A stretch of 37,492 nt of DNA from Candidatus Poribacteria bacterium. GTDB lineage: Bacteria > Poribacteria > WGA-4E > WGA-3G. This document shows positions 15,407 to 23,558 of this stretch, piece after piece. Within the stretch, counting starts at the first letter, position 1, and every line of letters begins with the position of its first letter. Below the pieces are notes generated by a model. The model was not told the origin of the DNA. It saw only the letters and a list, made by a program, of their open reading frames with translations, and searched no databases. Made by a program: the position numbers and the translations under genes. The stretch spans positions 1 through 37,492 of the forward strand of contig VXOP01000329.1 in assembly GCA_009839975.1 (NCBI GenBank), read 5' to 3'.

Positions 15407-16765
15407 TTATGTGAAGAAAGGCTGCGTTTCACCTTCCTGAAACGACTGTTCAAGCCATGGATCCTTCGTCTTCTGTCTGAATTCAATTACCTTACGGCGC
15501 ATTTCATTGGCTATATCTTGTAATACCGGTTCATCAATCAGGTTATTAGATTCAGCAGGATCCTTTTCCATATCAAACAAGGCTTCTCGACTCTGATGGA
15601 CAAAGTCCTCTCGCTGTCGTTCACCCAGTTCTTGTATGTTATCATTTCGCACTGCTGTCCATGAAATAGAACGAAATAGATCGCTCGGTAAGGGTGTTTC
15701 TAACTGATATGCCAAATTACGAACATATTTATATCGACGCCCCCGTAATACACGATACGGATAGTAATTGGTTACTTCGTGGAAGCAGTGAGAGAAGTAT
15801 GTTTCCTCCCATTGACCATCTCCTGGATGAGGACTGTCATCTTCTAATACGGGAAGGATAGACCTACCTGGGAGTGCTTCTGCTCCGCCAGGGTGTTCAA
15901 CACCGCACCATTCCAGTATGGTCGGGCAGAAATCAACCCAATTAACAAGTGCTTGATTCCGTATACCGCGTTTCTGTTGTGTTGGACTCGCAATAAGTAA
16001 GGGACAGTGGTGTCCACTATCAAAACTGGACGCTTTTGCACCAGGGAACGGCATTGCGTGGTCAGTCGTCACAAAAACAAGTGTTTCATCTGCGCGACCA
16101 GAAGCGTCGAGTGCATCTAATGCTGCACCAACGACAGCATCCCAACGGGACACACTTTCGTAATAGTCAGCAAGGTCATCACGGACTGCTGGGACATCTG
16201 GCAGGAAATTCGGAACAATAATCTCATCGGGTGCGTAAGAACCCGGCTCAATACCTGCATGCTCCTGATCATTTCCAAACCCCTTACCAGCACGATGCGG
16301 ATAGGTACAGCCAATATGCAAGTAAAAAGGTGTATCCACATTTTGTGAAAGGAATTCGTCTACCTTCTCAGCAACCGATACTGGACTTCTCGGATTTACT
16401 TTTGGTTCGTAATCAAAAGGATAAACACTTTTGGGTTCAACGTGCTTTTTCCCGATACATGCAGTAGCAAATCCGTGCGATTTTAAAATCTTAGGCACTG
16501 ATTGCATGTTTTCATGTGTCCTAAATCCATGAATGCCGTGGCAGTGTCCATATTGTCCATGTGTATGGCTATGTTGTCCTGTTAGAATACATGCACGACT
16601 GACAGCACACGATGGACTTGTACAGAATCCGTAGTCAAAAACAACGCCACGTTCAGCGAATTCGTCAATACGTGGTGTTCTGATGACGTCATTACCGTAG
16701 CACTTTGCGATACGACTCCAATCATCGGCTATAACAAACATTACACTCTTATATTTTTTGTTCAT
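15407..16765 (-). CDS. Sulfatase (formylglycine-type alkaline phosphatase superfamily)
   Basis: A 452-residue hydrolase expected to remove sulfate esters. It has the metal-binding VIADD near residues 11-15, TPRIDEFAERGVVF, and the nucleophile region SPSCAVSRACILTGQ with Cys53 in place for conversion to formylglycine. The canonical signature is C-x-P-S-R; here it is CAVSR, so Pro is replaced by Val. FVTTDHAMPFPGAK supplies the second metal ligand set. GQHSHTHGQYGH is typical of the family. No signal peptide is visible, so it may act in the cytosol. Start ATG with GGAAG upstream. It heads a probable two-gene unit with moxR. The substrate is unknown; sulfated polysaccharide of a marine host is a guess. 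Confidence 0.88.
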   Translation of the reverse strand: MNKKYKSVMFVIADDWSRIAKCYGNDVIRTPRIDEFAERGVVFDYGFCTSPSCAVSRACILTGQHSHTHGQYGHCHGIHGFRTHENMQSVPKILKSHGFATACIGKKHVEPKSVYPFDYEPKVNPRSPVSVAEKVDEFLSQNVDTPFYLHIGCTYPHRAGKGFGNDQEHAGIEPGSYAPDEIIVPNFLPDVPAVRDDLADYYESVSRWDAVVGAALDALDASGRADETLVFVTTDHAMPFPGAKASSFDSGHHCPLLIASPTQQKRGIRNQALVNWVDFCPTILEWCGVEHPGGAEALPGRSILPVLEDDSPHPGDGQWEETYFSHCFHEVTNYYPYRVLRGRRYKYVRNLAYQLETPLPSDLFRSISWTAVRNDNIQELGERQREDFVHQSREALFDMEKDPAESNNLIDEPVLQDIANEMRRKVIEFRQKTKDPWLEQSFQEGETQPFFT

Positions 16766-16870
16766 ATCTTCCTTCCACTTTAAATGAAAACATCACGATT
16801 CATCAACCATCCAGACTACAGTATTATATAGAATATGATAGAAAAAAGCAAATGCTTTGAGAAATTCCTA

Positions 16871-17222
16871 TGGGTGTGTAAAGATTTTGGCAGAAATGGT
16901 CAGAAAAATTCCAAGCACCAGCGGTGCGAAAGGTATATAGAATATGTGAAAAACAAAATTCCAAGCACCAGCGGTGCGAAAGGTATATAGAATATGTGTT
17001 TTTAATTTCGTGCCATGATATACCTTTCGCCCCGCTGGGGCTTACTCTGGTAATATCAACGTTTTCTATACACCTTTCGCCCCTCTGGGGCTTGACATTT
17101 TACAGAAACCTACTTCTCTCCTTACTCATGTGCTTCTACAAGAACTGGACACATCAGAAACATGTTTATTACTAAGTTTCATGTTAGAAAGATGATTATG
17201 CCAAAAACTTTACACACCCCCA
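16871..17222. mobile_element. MITE-like element B
   Basis: Left TGGGTGTGTAAAGATTTTGGCA (16871-16892) and, inverted, TGGGGGTGTGTAAAGTTTTTGGCA (17222-17199). About 352 bases and no gene. It contains four copies of a smaller unit with a 50-base period within each pair: two direct copies (CCAAGCACCAGCGGTGCGAAAGG from 16911 and 16961) and two inverted ones (CCTTTCGCCCC from 17023 and 17073). It fills most of the gap 16766-17265. Confidence 0.75.
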
Positions 17223-17265
17223 CCACACGTCCAAGCACAAGATGATAAATTGAAGGAGGAGAACA

Positions 17266-17709
17266 GTGATTTTTGGAAATATATTCAAGCGGTTTTGGGT
17301 TTCATTATCCCTACTCACACTCTGCGGACTGGTATTATGCGGATGCACAGAACGCAAGGATTTGGAAACAGCACTCTATGCAGTGGTATTAGAAAACCTT
17401 AGAGCGGCAACTGAGGAAGATATAGATGCGTATGTGGATACAATGCATAGTGACGCACCGACATATCAACAAACGCAACAACTTACCAAGCAGGTATTTG
17501 CAACTCATGATCTCAAGTATGAAACACATGTATTCCGATATGTTGAGCAGGATGGCGATTACGCAATTGCGCGACTTGAGTTTTCCACAACCCGGATCGC
17601 TGGGCCCGAATTCAAGGATAATAGATTAGATACATTCCATATTTTTTGCAAAGAAAATGGTCAATGGAAAATTTGGAGTCAGGTTACTCTCACAGTAAAA
17701 TATCTTTAA
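17266..17709 (+). CDS. Small lipoprotein, NTF2/SnoaL-like
   Basis: A 147-residue protein with a lipoprotein signal: FGNIFKRFWVSLSLLTLCGLVLCGC, with CGLVLCGC as a lipobox-like end (L-C-G-C). The mature part, DLETALYAVVLENLRAATEEDID..., has the helix-rich start and the late sheet (YAIARLEF...FHIFCKENGQWKIWSQVTLTV) of the NTF2/SnoaL-like fold, a group of small binding or enzymatic domains with no fixed function. The start is GTG preceded by AAGGAGGAG. It directly follows MITE-like element B and precedes the small membrane peptide, with which it may be co-transcribed. Confidence 0.7.
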   Translation: MIFGNIFKRFWVSLSLLTLCGLVLCGCTERKDLETALYAVVLENLRAATEEDIDAYVDTMHSDAPTYQQTQQLTKQVFATHDLKYETHVFRYVEQDGDYAIARLEFSTTRIAGPEFKDNRLDTFHIFCKENGQWKIWSQVTLTVKYL

Positions 17710-17720
17710 GTGATGGGAAT

Positions 17721-17742
17721 GCGGGGAGACGCAAAACCCCGC
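17721..17742. terminator. Hairpin after the lipoprotein gene
   Basis: GCGGGG and CCCCGC around a ten-base loop, starting 12 bases after the stop codon. No T-run follows, so it may be a pause or attenuator before the small membrane peptide rather than a full terminator. Confidence 0.5.
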
Positions 17743-17749
17743 TAACATT

Positions 17750-17896
17750 ATGGACTGGTTGATTTTAATAGTTTTTGCTATTATTATGGGTGTTACGCTC
17801 GGGACCCTTAATCCCCCAGACGCATTAGCAAACTTCATTGTGTTTGTAGCGACGGCGGTTTTCGGTTACGTATACTTAGTCAAAAAAGTCGATTGA
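17750..17896 (+). CDS. 48-residue two-helix membrane peptide
   Basis: A small reading frame of 48 residues. It starts MDWLILIVFAIIMGVTLGTL (first hydrophobic segment) and after NPPDA goes on with a second one, NFIVFVATAVFGYVYLV, then KKVD. Two short membrane helices joined by a Pro-rich turn are typical of small membrane peptides, whose roles vary (regulators, transporter subunits, toxins). I cannot assign a function. No strong ribosome binding site is visible: the nearest GGGGAG lies in the hairpin 20 bases away, so coding is likely but not certain. Confidence 0.5.
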   Translation: MDWLILIVFAIIMGVTLGTLNPPDALANFIVFVATAVFGYVYLVKKVD

Positions 17897-17950
17897 CATT
17901 TTAGAATCGACGAAGCAAATCCAAATTGGAACGACTAAAACCCTAATAGA

Positions 17951-18332
17951 CATTATAATGGGTGTGTAAAGTAATTGTCACCTATTTTGTCAGAATCGCG
18001 GAAAGCGCGGAGAACACAGAAGACGCGGAAGTAGGTTTTGGGGATTTTAGTCTATTTTCACAACCATCAGGTGTTCTGTAAGAACTTTACACGCGATAAA
18101 GTATCTGCTCAGCATTTGGTGTTATCGCTGTTGTGAAGAGAGACATAATGATGGAGGAATGTTTTAGAAAGAAGCACAATCAAGATGAATGTGCTACAGA
18201 TATATCACGATGTTTGATCTACGGAGAGGGTAATGATAGAGGAAGGGTGTTTAGCACAATCAAAAGACAACAATACTTCTACATGCCAGAGGGATTCCAG
18301 TGACAAAAACTTTACACACCCCCATTATAATG
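17951..18332. mobile_element. MITE-like element C with long terminal inverted repeats
   Basis: The ends match over about 31 bases: left CATTATAATGGGTGTGTAAA (from 17951), right, inverted, CATTATAATGGGGGTGTGTA (18332 inward), both continuing to TTGTCAC. CATTATAATG is itself a palindrome, so it may be target duplication or part of the end. About 382 bases. The interior carries the GTCAGAATCGCGGA block (17989-18031) and pieces also found at 25.2-25.5 kb (18086-18200). No gene inside. Confidence 0.8.
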
Positions 18333-18427
18333 ATTTAGTTGTTAGTTATAGGCAACCTTTGTTATACTATAGTAAAGTTAAAAATTAAAGAGACATATCA
18401 ACGTTTACGATGACCAACCAGCGTAGG

Positions 18428-18444
18428 GGCGAGGTCTCCTCGCC
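18428..18444. repeat. GGCGAGG-TCT-CCTCGCC hairpin
   Basis: Perfect seven-base GC-rich palindrome in the gap upstream of the methyltransferase. The 210 bases from 18333 to 18542 hold this hairpin, and a weak -10-like TATACT at 18363; nothing else is supported. Confidence 0.6.
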
Positions 18445-18542
18445 TGCTGTGGAGTGTATCATTAATTCTGAAGTCCACTATAAATTCAATTATGCACACC
18501 CCTCAATAATCTAAACGTTTACCGTAGAACAGGAGCCTGAAA

Positions 18543-19571
18543 ATGTCCTATATTGATGACAGTTTACCTGTTGACCAAATTCTATGTGGAGACAATCTGG
18601 AACTTATCAAACATTTGCCTGATTGTAGCATCCAATTAGTCATCACCTCTCCCCCCTATTTTCAACAACGTGATTATGGTGGCGGGATGGGAAATGAAAC
18701 TGATGTCAATGATTACATTGGAACATTAATCAGCCTGTTCCGGGAATGTGTCCGTGTCGTCCGAGAGGATGGTAGTATTGTCTTTAATATAGGCGACAAG
18801 TATCAGGATAGCAACTTGCTTCTTGTTCCATATCGCTTTGCGCTTGCAGCAACAGCCACCGACTTAGTCAGACTTGTCAATGAGATTACATGGGTTAAAA
18901 AGAACCCTACACCACGTCAGTTTACCCGACGTCTTGTCAGCAGCACTGAACCGTTTTTCCATTTTGCAAAGTCAGACCAATATTTCTACAATCCTAAAGC
19001 TTTCTTAGCAGAAACACGTGAAACACAACATTCAAATAAAAGAGAAAATACAAACATTGGGCAGCGATATTTCGATCTTATTGAAGAATCAGACTTATCT
19101 AAGGATGAAAAATCCCTTGCTCGGATTGAACTGGCAGAAGTCATACAAGAAGTAAAACGAGGCAAAACAAAGAGTTTTAGAATGAAAATTCGTGGTATCC
19201 ATGCACCTCCATTTGGTGGACAGATGGGAGGACGCACATTACAATTAAAAAACAAAGGATTTACAATCATCCGGATTCATGGTAATAAACTCAAGCGAGA
19301 CGTAATTGAAACCCCTGTTGCTGCTGTTAAAGGAAACAAACATCCTGCAATTTACCCCGTGGAGCTTGTAGAAGAGTTTTTACATCTTCTTACACCTCCT
19401 AATTCCATCGTTCTTGATCCATTCATGGGGTCAGGGTCAACAGCCGTCGCGTGTAAAAACCTTGACAGGTATTACATAGGATACGACATCAACCCGGATT
19501 ACTGCAAATACGCTCAGCAACGTGTCTCTGATGTTCCTGATGAAAAGCAGTACAAATTAAAGGGGATGTAA
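18543..19571 (+). CDS. Type II DNA methyltransferase, beta class (N4-cytosine or N6-adenine)
   Basis: A 342-residue modification enzyme. Catalytic motif IV is TSPPY (35-39); the SAM-binding motif I is LDPFMGSGST near 291-300 at the C-terminal end. Motif IV before motif I defines the beta class; TSPPY fits amino methylation of cytosine N4 or adenine N6. Its role is to protect the host from the endonuclease encoded next, whose ATG overlaps this stop by one base. Target specificity comes from the region between the two motifs and cannot be read. It begins with a ribosome binding site AGGAGCC. Confidence 0.93.
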   Translation: MSYIDDSLPVDQILCGDNLELIKHLPDCSIQLVITSPPYFQQRDYGGGMGNETDVNDYIGTLISLFRECVRVVREDGSIVFNIGDKYQDSNLLLVPYRFALAATATDLVRLVNEITWVKKNPTPRQFTRRLVSSTEPFFHFAKSDQYFYNPKAFLAETRETQHSNKRENTNIGQRYFDLIEESDLSKDEKSLARIELAEVIQEVKRGKTKSFRMKIRGIHAPPFGGQMGGRTLQLKNKGFTIIRIHGNKLKRDVIETPVAAVKGNKHPAIYPVELVEEFLHLLTPPNSIVLDPFMGSGSTAVACKNLDRYYIGYDINPDYCKYAQQRVSDVPDEKQYKLKGM

Positions 19572-20731
19572 TGAACGATATACGCAGGATTTTAGATGAT
19601 GCCTATCAATTGGCAGAATCGCATGATATTTTCCAATTTGAACTATCTCATATTCAAAGAAAATGGATCGTAACAATTACTGAAAAAGCGGAATCTCATA
19701 AAGCAGTCCTTGCTGCCCTAATTACATCTCTTGTAAAAAAGATTGAAACGCCAACACAAGATATACGCTATCATAAGAAAGAACTGTCAAACGGTTATTC
19801 GGGAAGGGGGTTTGATACTTTGCACGTTACACCTTTTATTGCAGAAAAGTTTCCAAGATTTGCTATGAAAGGAGGAAGTGGTTGGTTGACGCGTTCACTT
19901 GAGCAGGCACATCCTTTTACACTTGACTTTCCGGGTAGAATTCGCAATTTGTCAGTAAAAGATGCGTTCCTTCAAATTCTCAATGATATTGAGGAAAATC
20001 AAGCTAATCCCAAAAACTATCTTCATGGAATATTTACTGCTTTAATTGATTTGATGGAAAGATCAAAGATAAACCTTGACCTATTTGAAAGTGAGAATAG
20101 AACTTTTAACAAGACGCAACACACAATAACAATTGATAGTATAGTAGATCTTCTAAAACGACACTTCTCTATCGGTTACGGCGTTTCAGGTGCTTCACGA
20201 CTGCCTGTATTAGCAGTATATTCTGCTTATCAAATGCTCATGGCAATAGATCGATATAAAGGGAAAACACTTTCACCATTGAAAAGTCATACAACATCGG
20301 ATATCAAATCTGGTGGGATTGGAGATATTGAGATATTAGACGAAAATGGTGATTTTTTTGAGGCTATAGAAATCAAACACAATATTCCAATTTCGCAAGA
20401 AATTACTCACGCTGCTTATGATAAATTCGCTCAAACCCCTGTTTCGCGTTACTATCTACTTACAACAGCAGAACCAAATGTAGAAGATATTGACTCAGTA
20501 AATAGATTAATCAACAAAATAAATACTAAGCACGGTTGTGAAGTAATTGTAAACGGTATTATTCCTTCACTAAAATACTATTTACGACTGTTAAGCAATC
20601 CAAAGTTGTTTTTAGATCACTATTCAAAAAACCTTGAATTAGATTTTAACCAGAATACAGACATAAAAGAAATTCATTTGAGATATTGGAAAGACTTGCT
20701 GAAATATCTGTCTGGAAACACTCCTGAGTGA
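19571..20731 (+). CDS. Type II restriction endonuclease (PD-(D/E)xK)
   Basis: A 386-residue protein translationally coupled to the methyltransferase, which is the main reason for calling it the cognate endonuclease. It has a PD-(D/E)xK nuclease core: GGIGDIEILDENGDFFEAIEIKHN, with Asp252, Glu267 and Lys269 as catalytic candidates and the expected spacing. The middle contains a rather conserved block SGRGFDTLHVTPFIAEKFPR. The overall form recalls the SacI-like type II group, but I am not sure of this. It would cut unmethylated target DNA. Confidence 0.75.
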   Translation: MNDIRRILDDAYQLAESHDIFQFELSHIQRKWIVTITEKAESHKAVLAALITSLVKKIETPTQDIRYHKKELSNGYSGRGFDTLHVTPFIAEKFPRFAMKGGSGWLTRSLEQAHPFTLDFPGRIRNLSVKDAFLQILNDIEENQANPKNYLHGIFTALIDLMERSKINLDLFESENRTFNKTQHTITIDSIVDLLKRHFSIGYGVSGASRLPVLAVYSAYQMLMAIDRYKGKTLSPLKSHTTSDIKSGGIGDIEILDENGDFFEAIEIKHNIPISQEITHAAYDKFAQTPVSRYYLLTTAEPNVEDIDSVNRLINKINTKHGCEVIVNGIIPSLKYYLRLLSNPKLFLDHYSKNLELDFNQNTDIKEIHLRYWKDLLKYLSGNTPE

Positions 20732-20737
20732 TTCAAC

Positions 20738-21667
20738 ATGGCACAATACACAACCCTTACACCTGATGAACTTGATGATATCGCGGCACATTACGAAGTC
20801 GGCACACCTACAAAATTAGAAGAACTGCCAGGAGGGTTTGGAAACAGCAACTATAAATTAACGACTACTGAAAATATGTTCCTACTAAAAATATGTGATG
20901 AAAAAAACCTTGAAGAACTTCATCAACAGATCACGCTGTTAGAACATCTGAAAAAGTATGCCTATCCGACTGTGTATCCAATCTTACAGAAAAATGGTGA
21001 TGCACTTCATCATGTTAATGAAAAGAAACGTGTGATGATCTATCCGTTTTTAAATGGAGAAACACCCAAACCATCAAAACGCGTGTTAGCACAAATCGGA
21101 GAAGCGTTAGCAAAGTTACATTGCATTCCACCGATTGCAAATTTGCCACGTTTTCCAATGGGGATAACAAAAATCATACCTTTTATGAACGAAGTAAAAC
21201 ACACAGAACTTGCAACACATCCCTTTTTTCTTTGGTTACAATCGGAACTTGAATGGATCATACCTGAAATAGAAAAACCCTTGCCAACAGGACTACTGCA
21301 CGGAGATCTGTTTTTAGATAATACCCTCTTTGACGATGAGAAGATGGTGGCAATTCTCGACTTTGAGGAAGGCTGTTATGATACCTTGCTAACTGATATA
21401 GCAATGACAATTATTGGCTGCTGTTATACAGAAAAAAATGATCTGAATATTGACGCGTTACACGATTTTTTAAATGCTTATGACGCGTTACGTCCTTTAA
21501 CAGAAAACGAATGGGAGTGTTTAGACGGTTTTGTCTACTATGCAGCATTGTCAATCGCAGTCTGGCGTTTTAGACAATTCAATATACGCCATCCCGATGC
21601 ACAGCGAGCAGAAACATACCTTGAGATGATTACCCGTAGTGCGAATTGGCAAACAATACGAATATAA
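20738..21667 (+). CDS. Homoserine kinase type II / aminoglycoside phosphotransferase-family protein
   Basis: A 309-residue kinase-like protein of the APH/ChoK superfamily. The N-terminal nucleotide loop region is LEELPGGFGNSNYKLTT; the catalytic loop is LLHGDLFLDNTLF (Asp190) and the metal-binding motif AILDFEEGCYD (Asp208). The layout, including IDFxxxCxD-like and QFNIRHPDAQ-like parts, resembles ThrB2, which phosphorylates homoserine in threonine synthesis, but paralogs act on other alcohols, so substrate is open. No thr genes are nearby. It follows the endonuclease gene by six bases on the same strand; a co-transcribed kinase after a restriction gene is probably coincidence. Confidence 0.75.
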   Translation: MAQYTTLTPDELDDIAAHYEVGTPTKLEELPGGFGNSNYKLTTTENMFLLKICDEKNLEELHQQITLLEHLKKYAYPTVYPILQKNGDALHHVNEKKRVMIYPFLNGETPKPSKRVLAQIGEALAKLHCIPPIANLPRFPMGITKIIPFMNEVKHTELATHPFFLWLQSELEWIIPEIEKPLPTGLLHGDLFLDNTLFDDEKMVAILDFEEGCYDTLLTDIAMTIIGCCYTEKNDLNIDALHDFLNAYDALRPLTENEWECLDGFVYYAALSIAVWRFRQFNIRHPDAQRAETYLEMITRSANWQTIRI

Positions 21668-21700
21668 CAGTTAAGAGTATAACTTCATTACACAAAAAAT

Positions 21701-23434
21701 ATGTCATTAATAACGATAAGCAATGTCACAAAACTATACGATCCAGATATAATCCTAAACGATATATCTATTGCCATCGCGCCTGGAGACCGGATAGGAC
21801 TAATTGGACGGAACGGTTGCGGAAAGACGACTTTAATAAAGATCATGTGCGGCATCATTACCGATTACAAGGGGGATGTCGTTTTAGCTAAGGGTAGACG
21901 AATTGGATACCTAAGTCAAGAACCTGATTTAGAACGGGATTGTACACTGCGACAGGAGATGCTCAAAGTTTTTCAAGAACGATTGACACTTGAAGACAAG
22001 ATGCTACTGCTGGCTGAGAAGATGGAAACTGGGGAATCATCCGAATTACTCCAACAGTACGCACGTATTCAGGAACAACATGAGCGACTCGGTGGATACG
22101 ATTATGAACATAAGATCAATCGCGTTTTAGGAGGATTGGGTTTTACGCAACAGGACTTCAACCTACCGGTCAGTGTCCTCAGTGGTGGACAAAAAAGTAG
22201 AGCAACATTGGCGAAACTCCTCCTTGAAGAACCCGACCTATTGCTGTTTGACGAACCCACAAATCATCTTGACATAAACGGAATTCAATGGTTAGAAAAC
22301 TATCTCAACACCGAATACAAGGGAGGTGTTCTGGTTGTTTCTCACGATAGATATTTTTTAGATAAGGTTGTTCGAAAGGTATGGGAACTTACTGAACAGA
22401 AAATAAATGTCTACCGAGGCAATTATTCCAAATTCTTGGAAATCAAAAATATTGAGAAACTCGTTGATAGTCGTGCCTATAAAATGCAGCAAGCATTTCT
22501 TGAAAAGGAGAAAGAGTTCATCGATCGTAACATCGCGGGACAACGCACACGTGAAGCACAAGGAAGACGAAAAAGACTGGAACGTGTGGCGTTAGTTGAA
22601 AAACCGAAATCTGAATCTCCAACGTTGAAACTCAATATCTCACCGTCAAAACGTGGTGGAGATGACATCCTGCGATGCAAAAACGTTAGTAAGCAATTTG
22701 ATGATAAAGTACTATTTACAGACCTAACTTTTGATGTTTATCGGGGGGATGTGGTAGGAATTATAGGACCGAACGGTACTGGTAAGACTACGTTTTTTCG
22801 CATGATGCTGGGAGAGGAGAAACCTACAGCCGGAGAACTTTGGGTGGGACCTAATCTTAAACTTGGGTATTATACACAAGAATTAGAGGGACTCAACTTA
22901 GCAAACGATGTGCTGGATGAGGTATGGGAGCTATGTCCAGATAAAACGCAATTTGAAATCCGAAGTTATCTGGCGAAGTTCCTCTTTTCAGGTGATGATG
23001 TGTTCAAACAGATTGGCAACCTAAGTGGTGGCGAACAGAGTCGCGTGCAACTGGCGAAGTTGCTCTTAGAAAAGGCAAATGTCCTTTTACTTGATGAACC
23101 GACAAACCATTTAGATATCCCAGCACGCGAGGCACTTGAAAATGCACTCGCCGAATATCCTGCTACGTTGTTCATTATCTCTCATGACCGTTTCCTTTTA
23201 AACCGTCTCGCAACAAAACTCCTGATTTTTGATGTAACCAAAGATGGAACAAACACGTTCCTATTTACAGGTACTTATACTGACTTTGAAGCAACACAAC
23301 AGAAACAGGCTGCTGAAGAGAAAGAGATTCTTCAAAAAAAGACTGTTGAGCATGAGTCTCCACTTAAACGATCTAAGTCAAAGTCTAAACGGAAACGAAA
23401 AATGAAGGCACAACGCTTGGTTGGTAGCAATTAA
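21701..23434 (+). CDS. ABC-F family ATPase
   Basis: A 577-residue soluble protein with two ABC domains and no membrane segments. First domain: Walker A GRNGCGKTT, signature LSGGQKSR, Walker B LLLFDEPTNHLD. Second: GPNGTGKTT, LSGGEQSR, LLLDEPTNHLD. A charged linker (around KEFIDRNIAGQRTREAQGRR) joins them, and the C-terminus is a lysine/arginine-rich tail (KRSKSKSKRKRKMKAQR). ABC-F proteins bind the ribosomal E site and relieve stalled or antibiotic-blocked translation (EttA, Uup, YheS types). The basic tail and the linker suggest a Uup-like or EttA-like member; no antibiotic-resistance role is implied by neighbours. Confidence 0.92.
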   Translation: MSLITISNVTKLYDPDIILNDISIAIAPGDRIGLIGRNGCGKTTLIKIMCGIITDYKGDVVLAKGRRIGYLSQEPDLERDCTLRQEMLKVFQERLTLEDKMLLLAEKMETGESSELLQQYARIQEQHERLGGYDYEHKINRVLGGLGFTQQDFNLPVSVLSGGQKSRATLAKLLLEEPDLLLFDEPTNHLDINGIQWLENYLNTEYKGGVLVVSHDRYFLDKVVRKVWELTEQKINVYRGNYSKFLEIKNIEKLVDSRAYKMQQAFLEKEKEFIDRNIAGQRTREAQGRRKRLERVALVEKPKSESPTLKLNISPSKRGGDDILRCKNVSKQFDDKVLFTDLTFDVYRGDVVGIIGPNGTGKTTFFRMMLGEEKPTAGELWVGPNLKLGYYTQELEGLNLANDVLDEVWELCPDKTQFEIRSYLAKFLFSGDDVFKQIGNLSGGEQSRVQLAKLLLEKANVLLLDEPTNHLDIPAREALENALAEYPATLFIISHDRFLLNRLATKLLIFDVTKDGTNTFLFTGTYTDFEATQQKQAAEEKEILQKKTVEHESPLKRSKSKSKRKRKMKAQRLVGSN

Positions 23435-23477
23435 CTGACCCAAAATGCCTGAAATTTCAAATATAAGTTATTTTTAT

Positions 23478-23506
23478 TTGACAATGGCTATAATTTAATA
23501 TATAAT
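23478..23506 (+). promoter_or_regulatory. Consensus promoter of the MarR-fusion gene
   Basis: TTGACA (23478-23483), exactly 17 bases, TATAAT (23501-23506): a full-consensus sigma70-type promoter. The ATG is at 23559. Confidence 0.8.
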
Positions 23507-23510
23507 TTAT

Positions 23511-23522
23511 GTCGTATACGAC
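23511..23522. promoter_or_regulatory. Perfect palindrome GTCGTATACGAC, candidate MarR operator
   Basis: A 12-base perfect palindrome that begins four bases after TATAAT and so covers the predicted transcription start of the MarR-type regulator gene. MarR-family dimers bind such palindromes to repress their own genes. I did not see a second copy of the full palindrome in this window. Confidence 0.6.
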
Positions 23523-23558
23523 GGATTATATATCTGATATAGGACGTATTTTAAAAAG

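Noticed and set aside
16911-17094. Possible CRISPR array (50-base spaced repeats)
   Set aside because: Only two direct and two inverted copies, spaced within a MITE-like element; no array, leader or cas genes.
18333-18542. Possible regulator gene for the restriction-modification system (C protein)
   Set aside because: No frame of adequate length; only a hairpin and a weak -10-like box.
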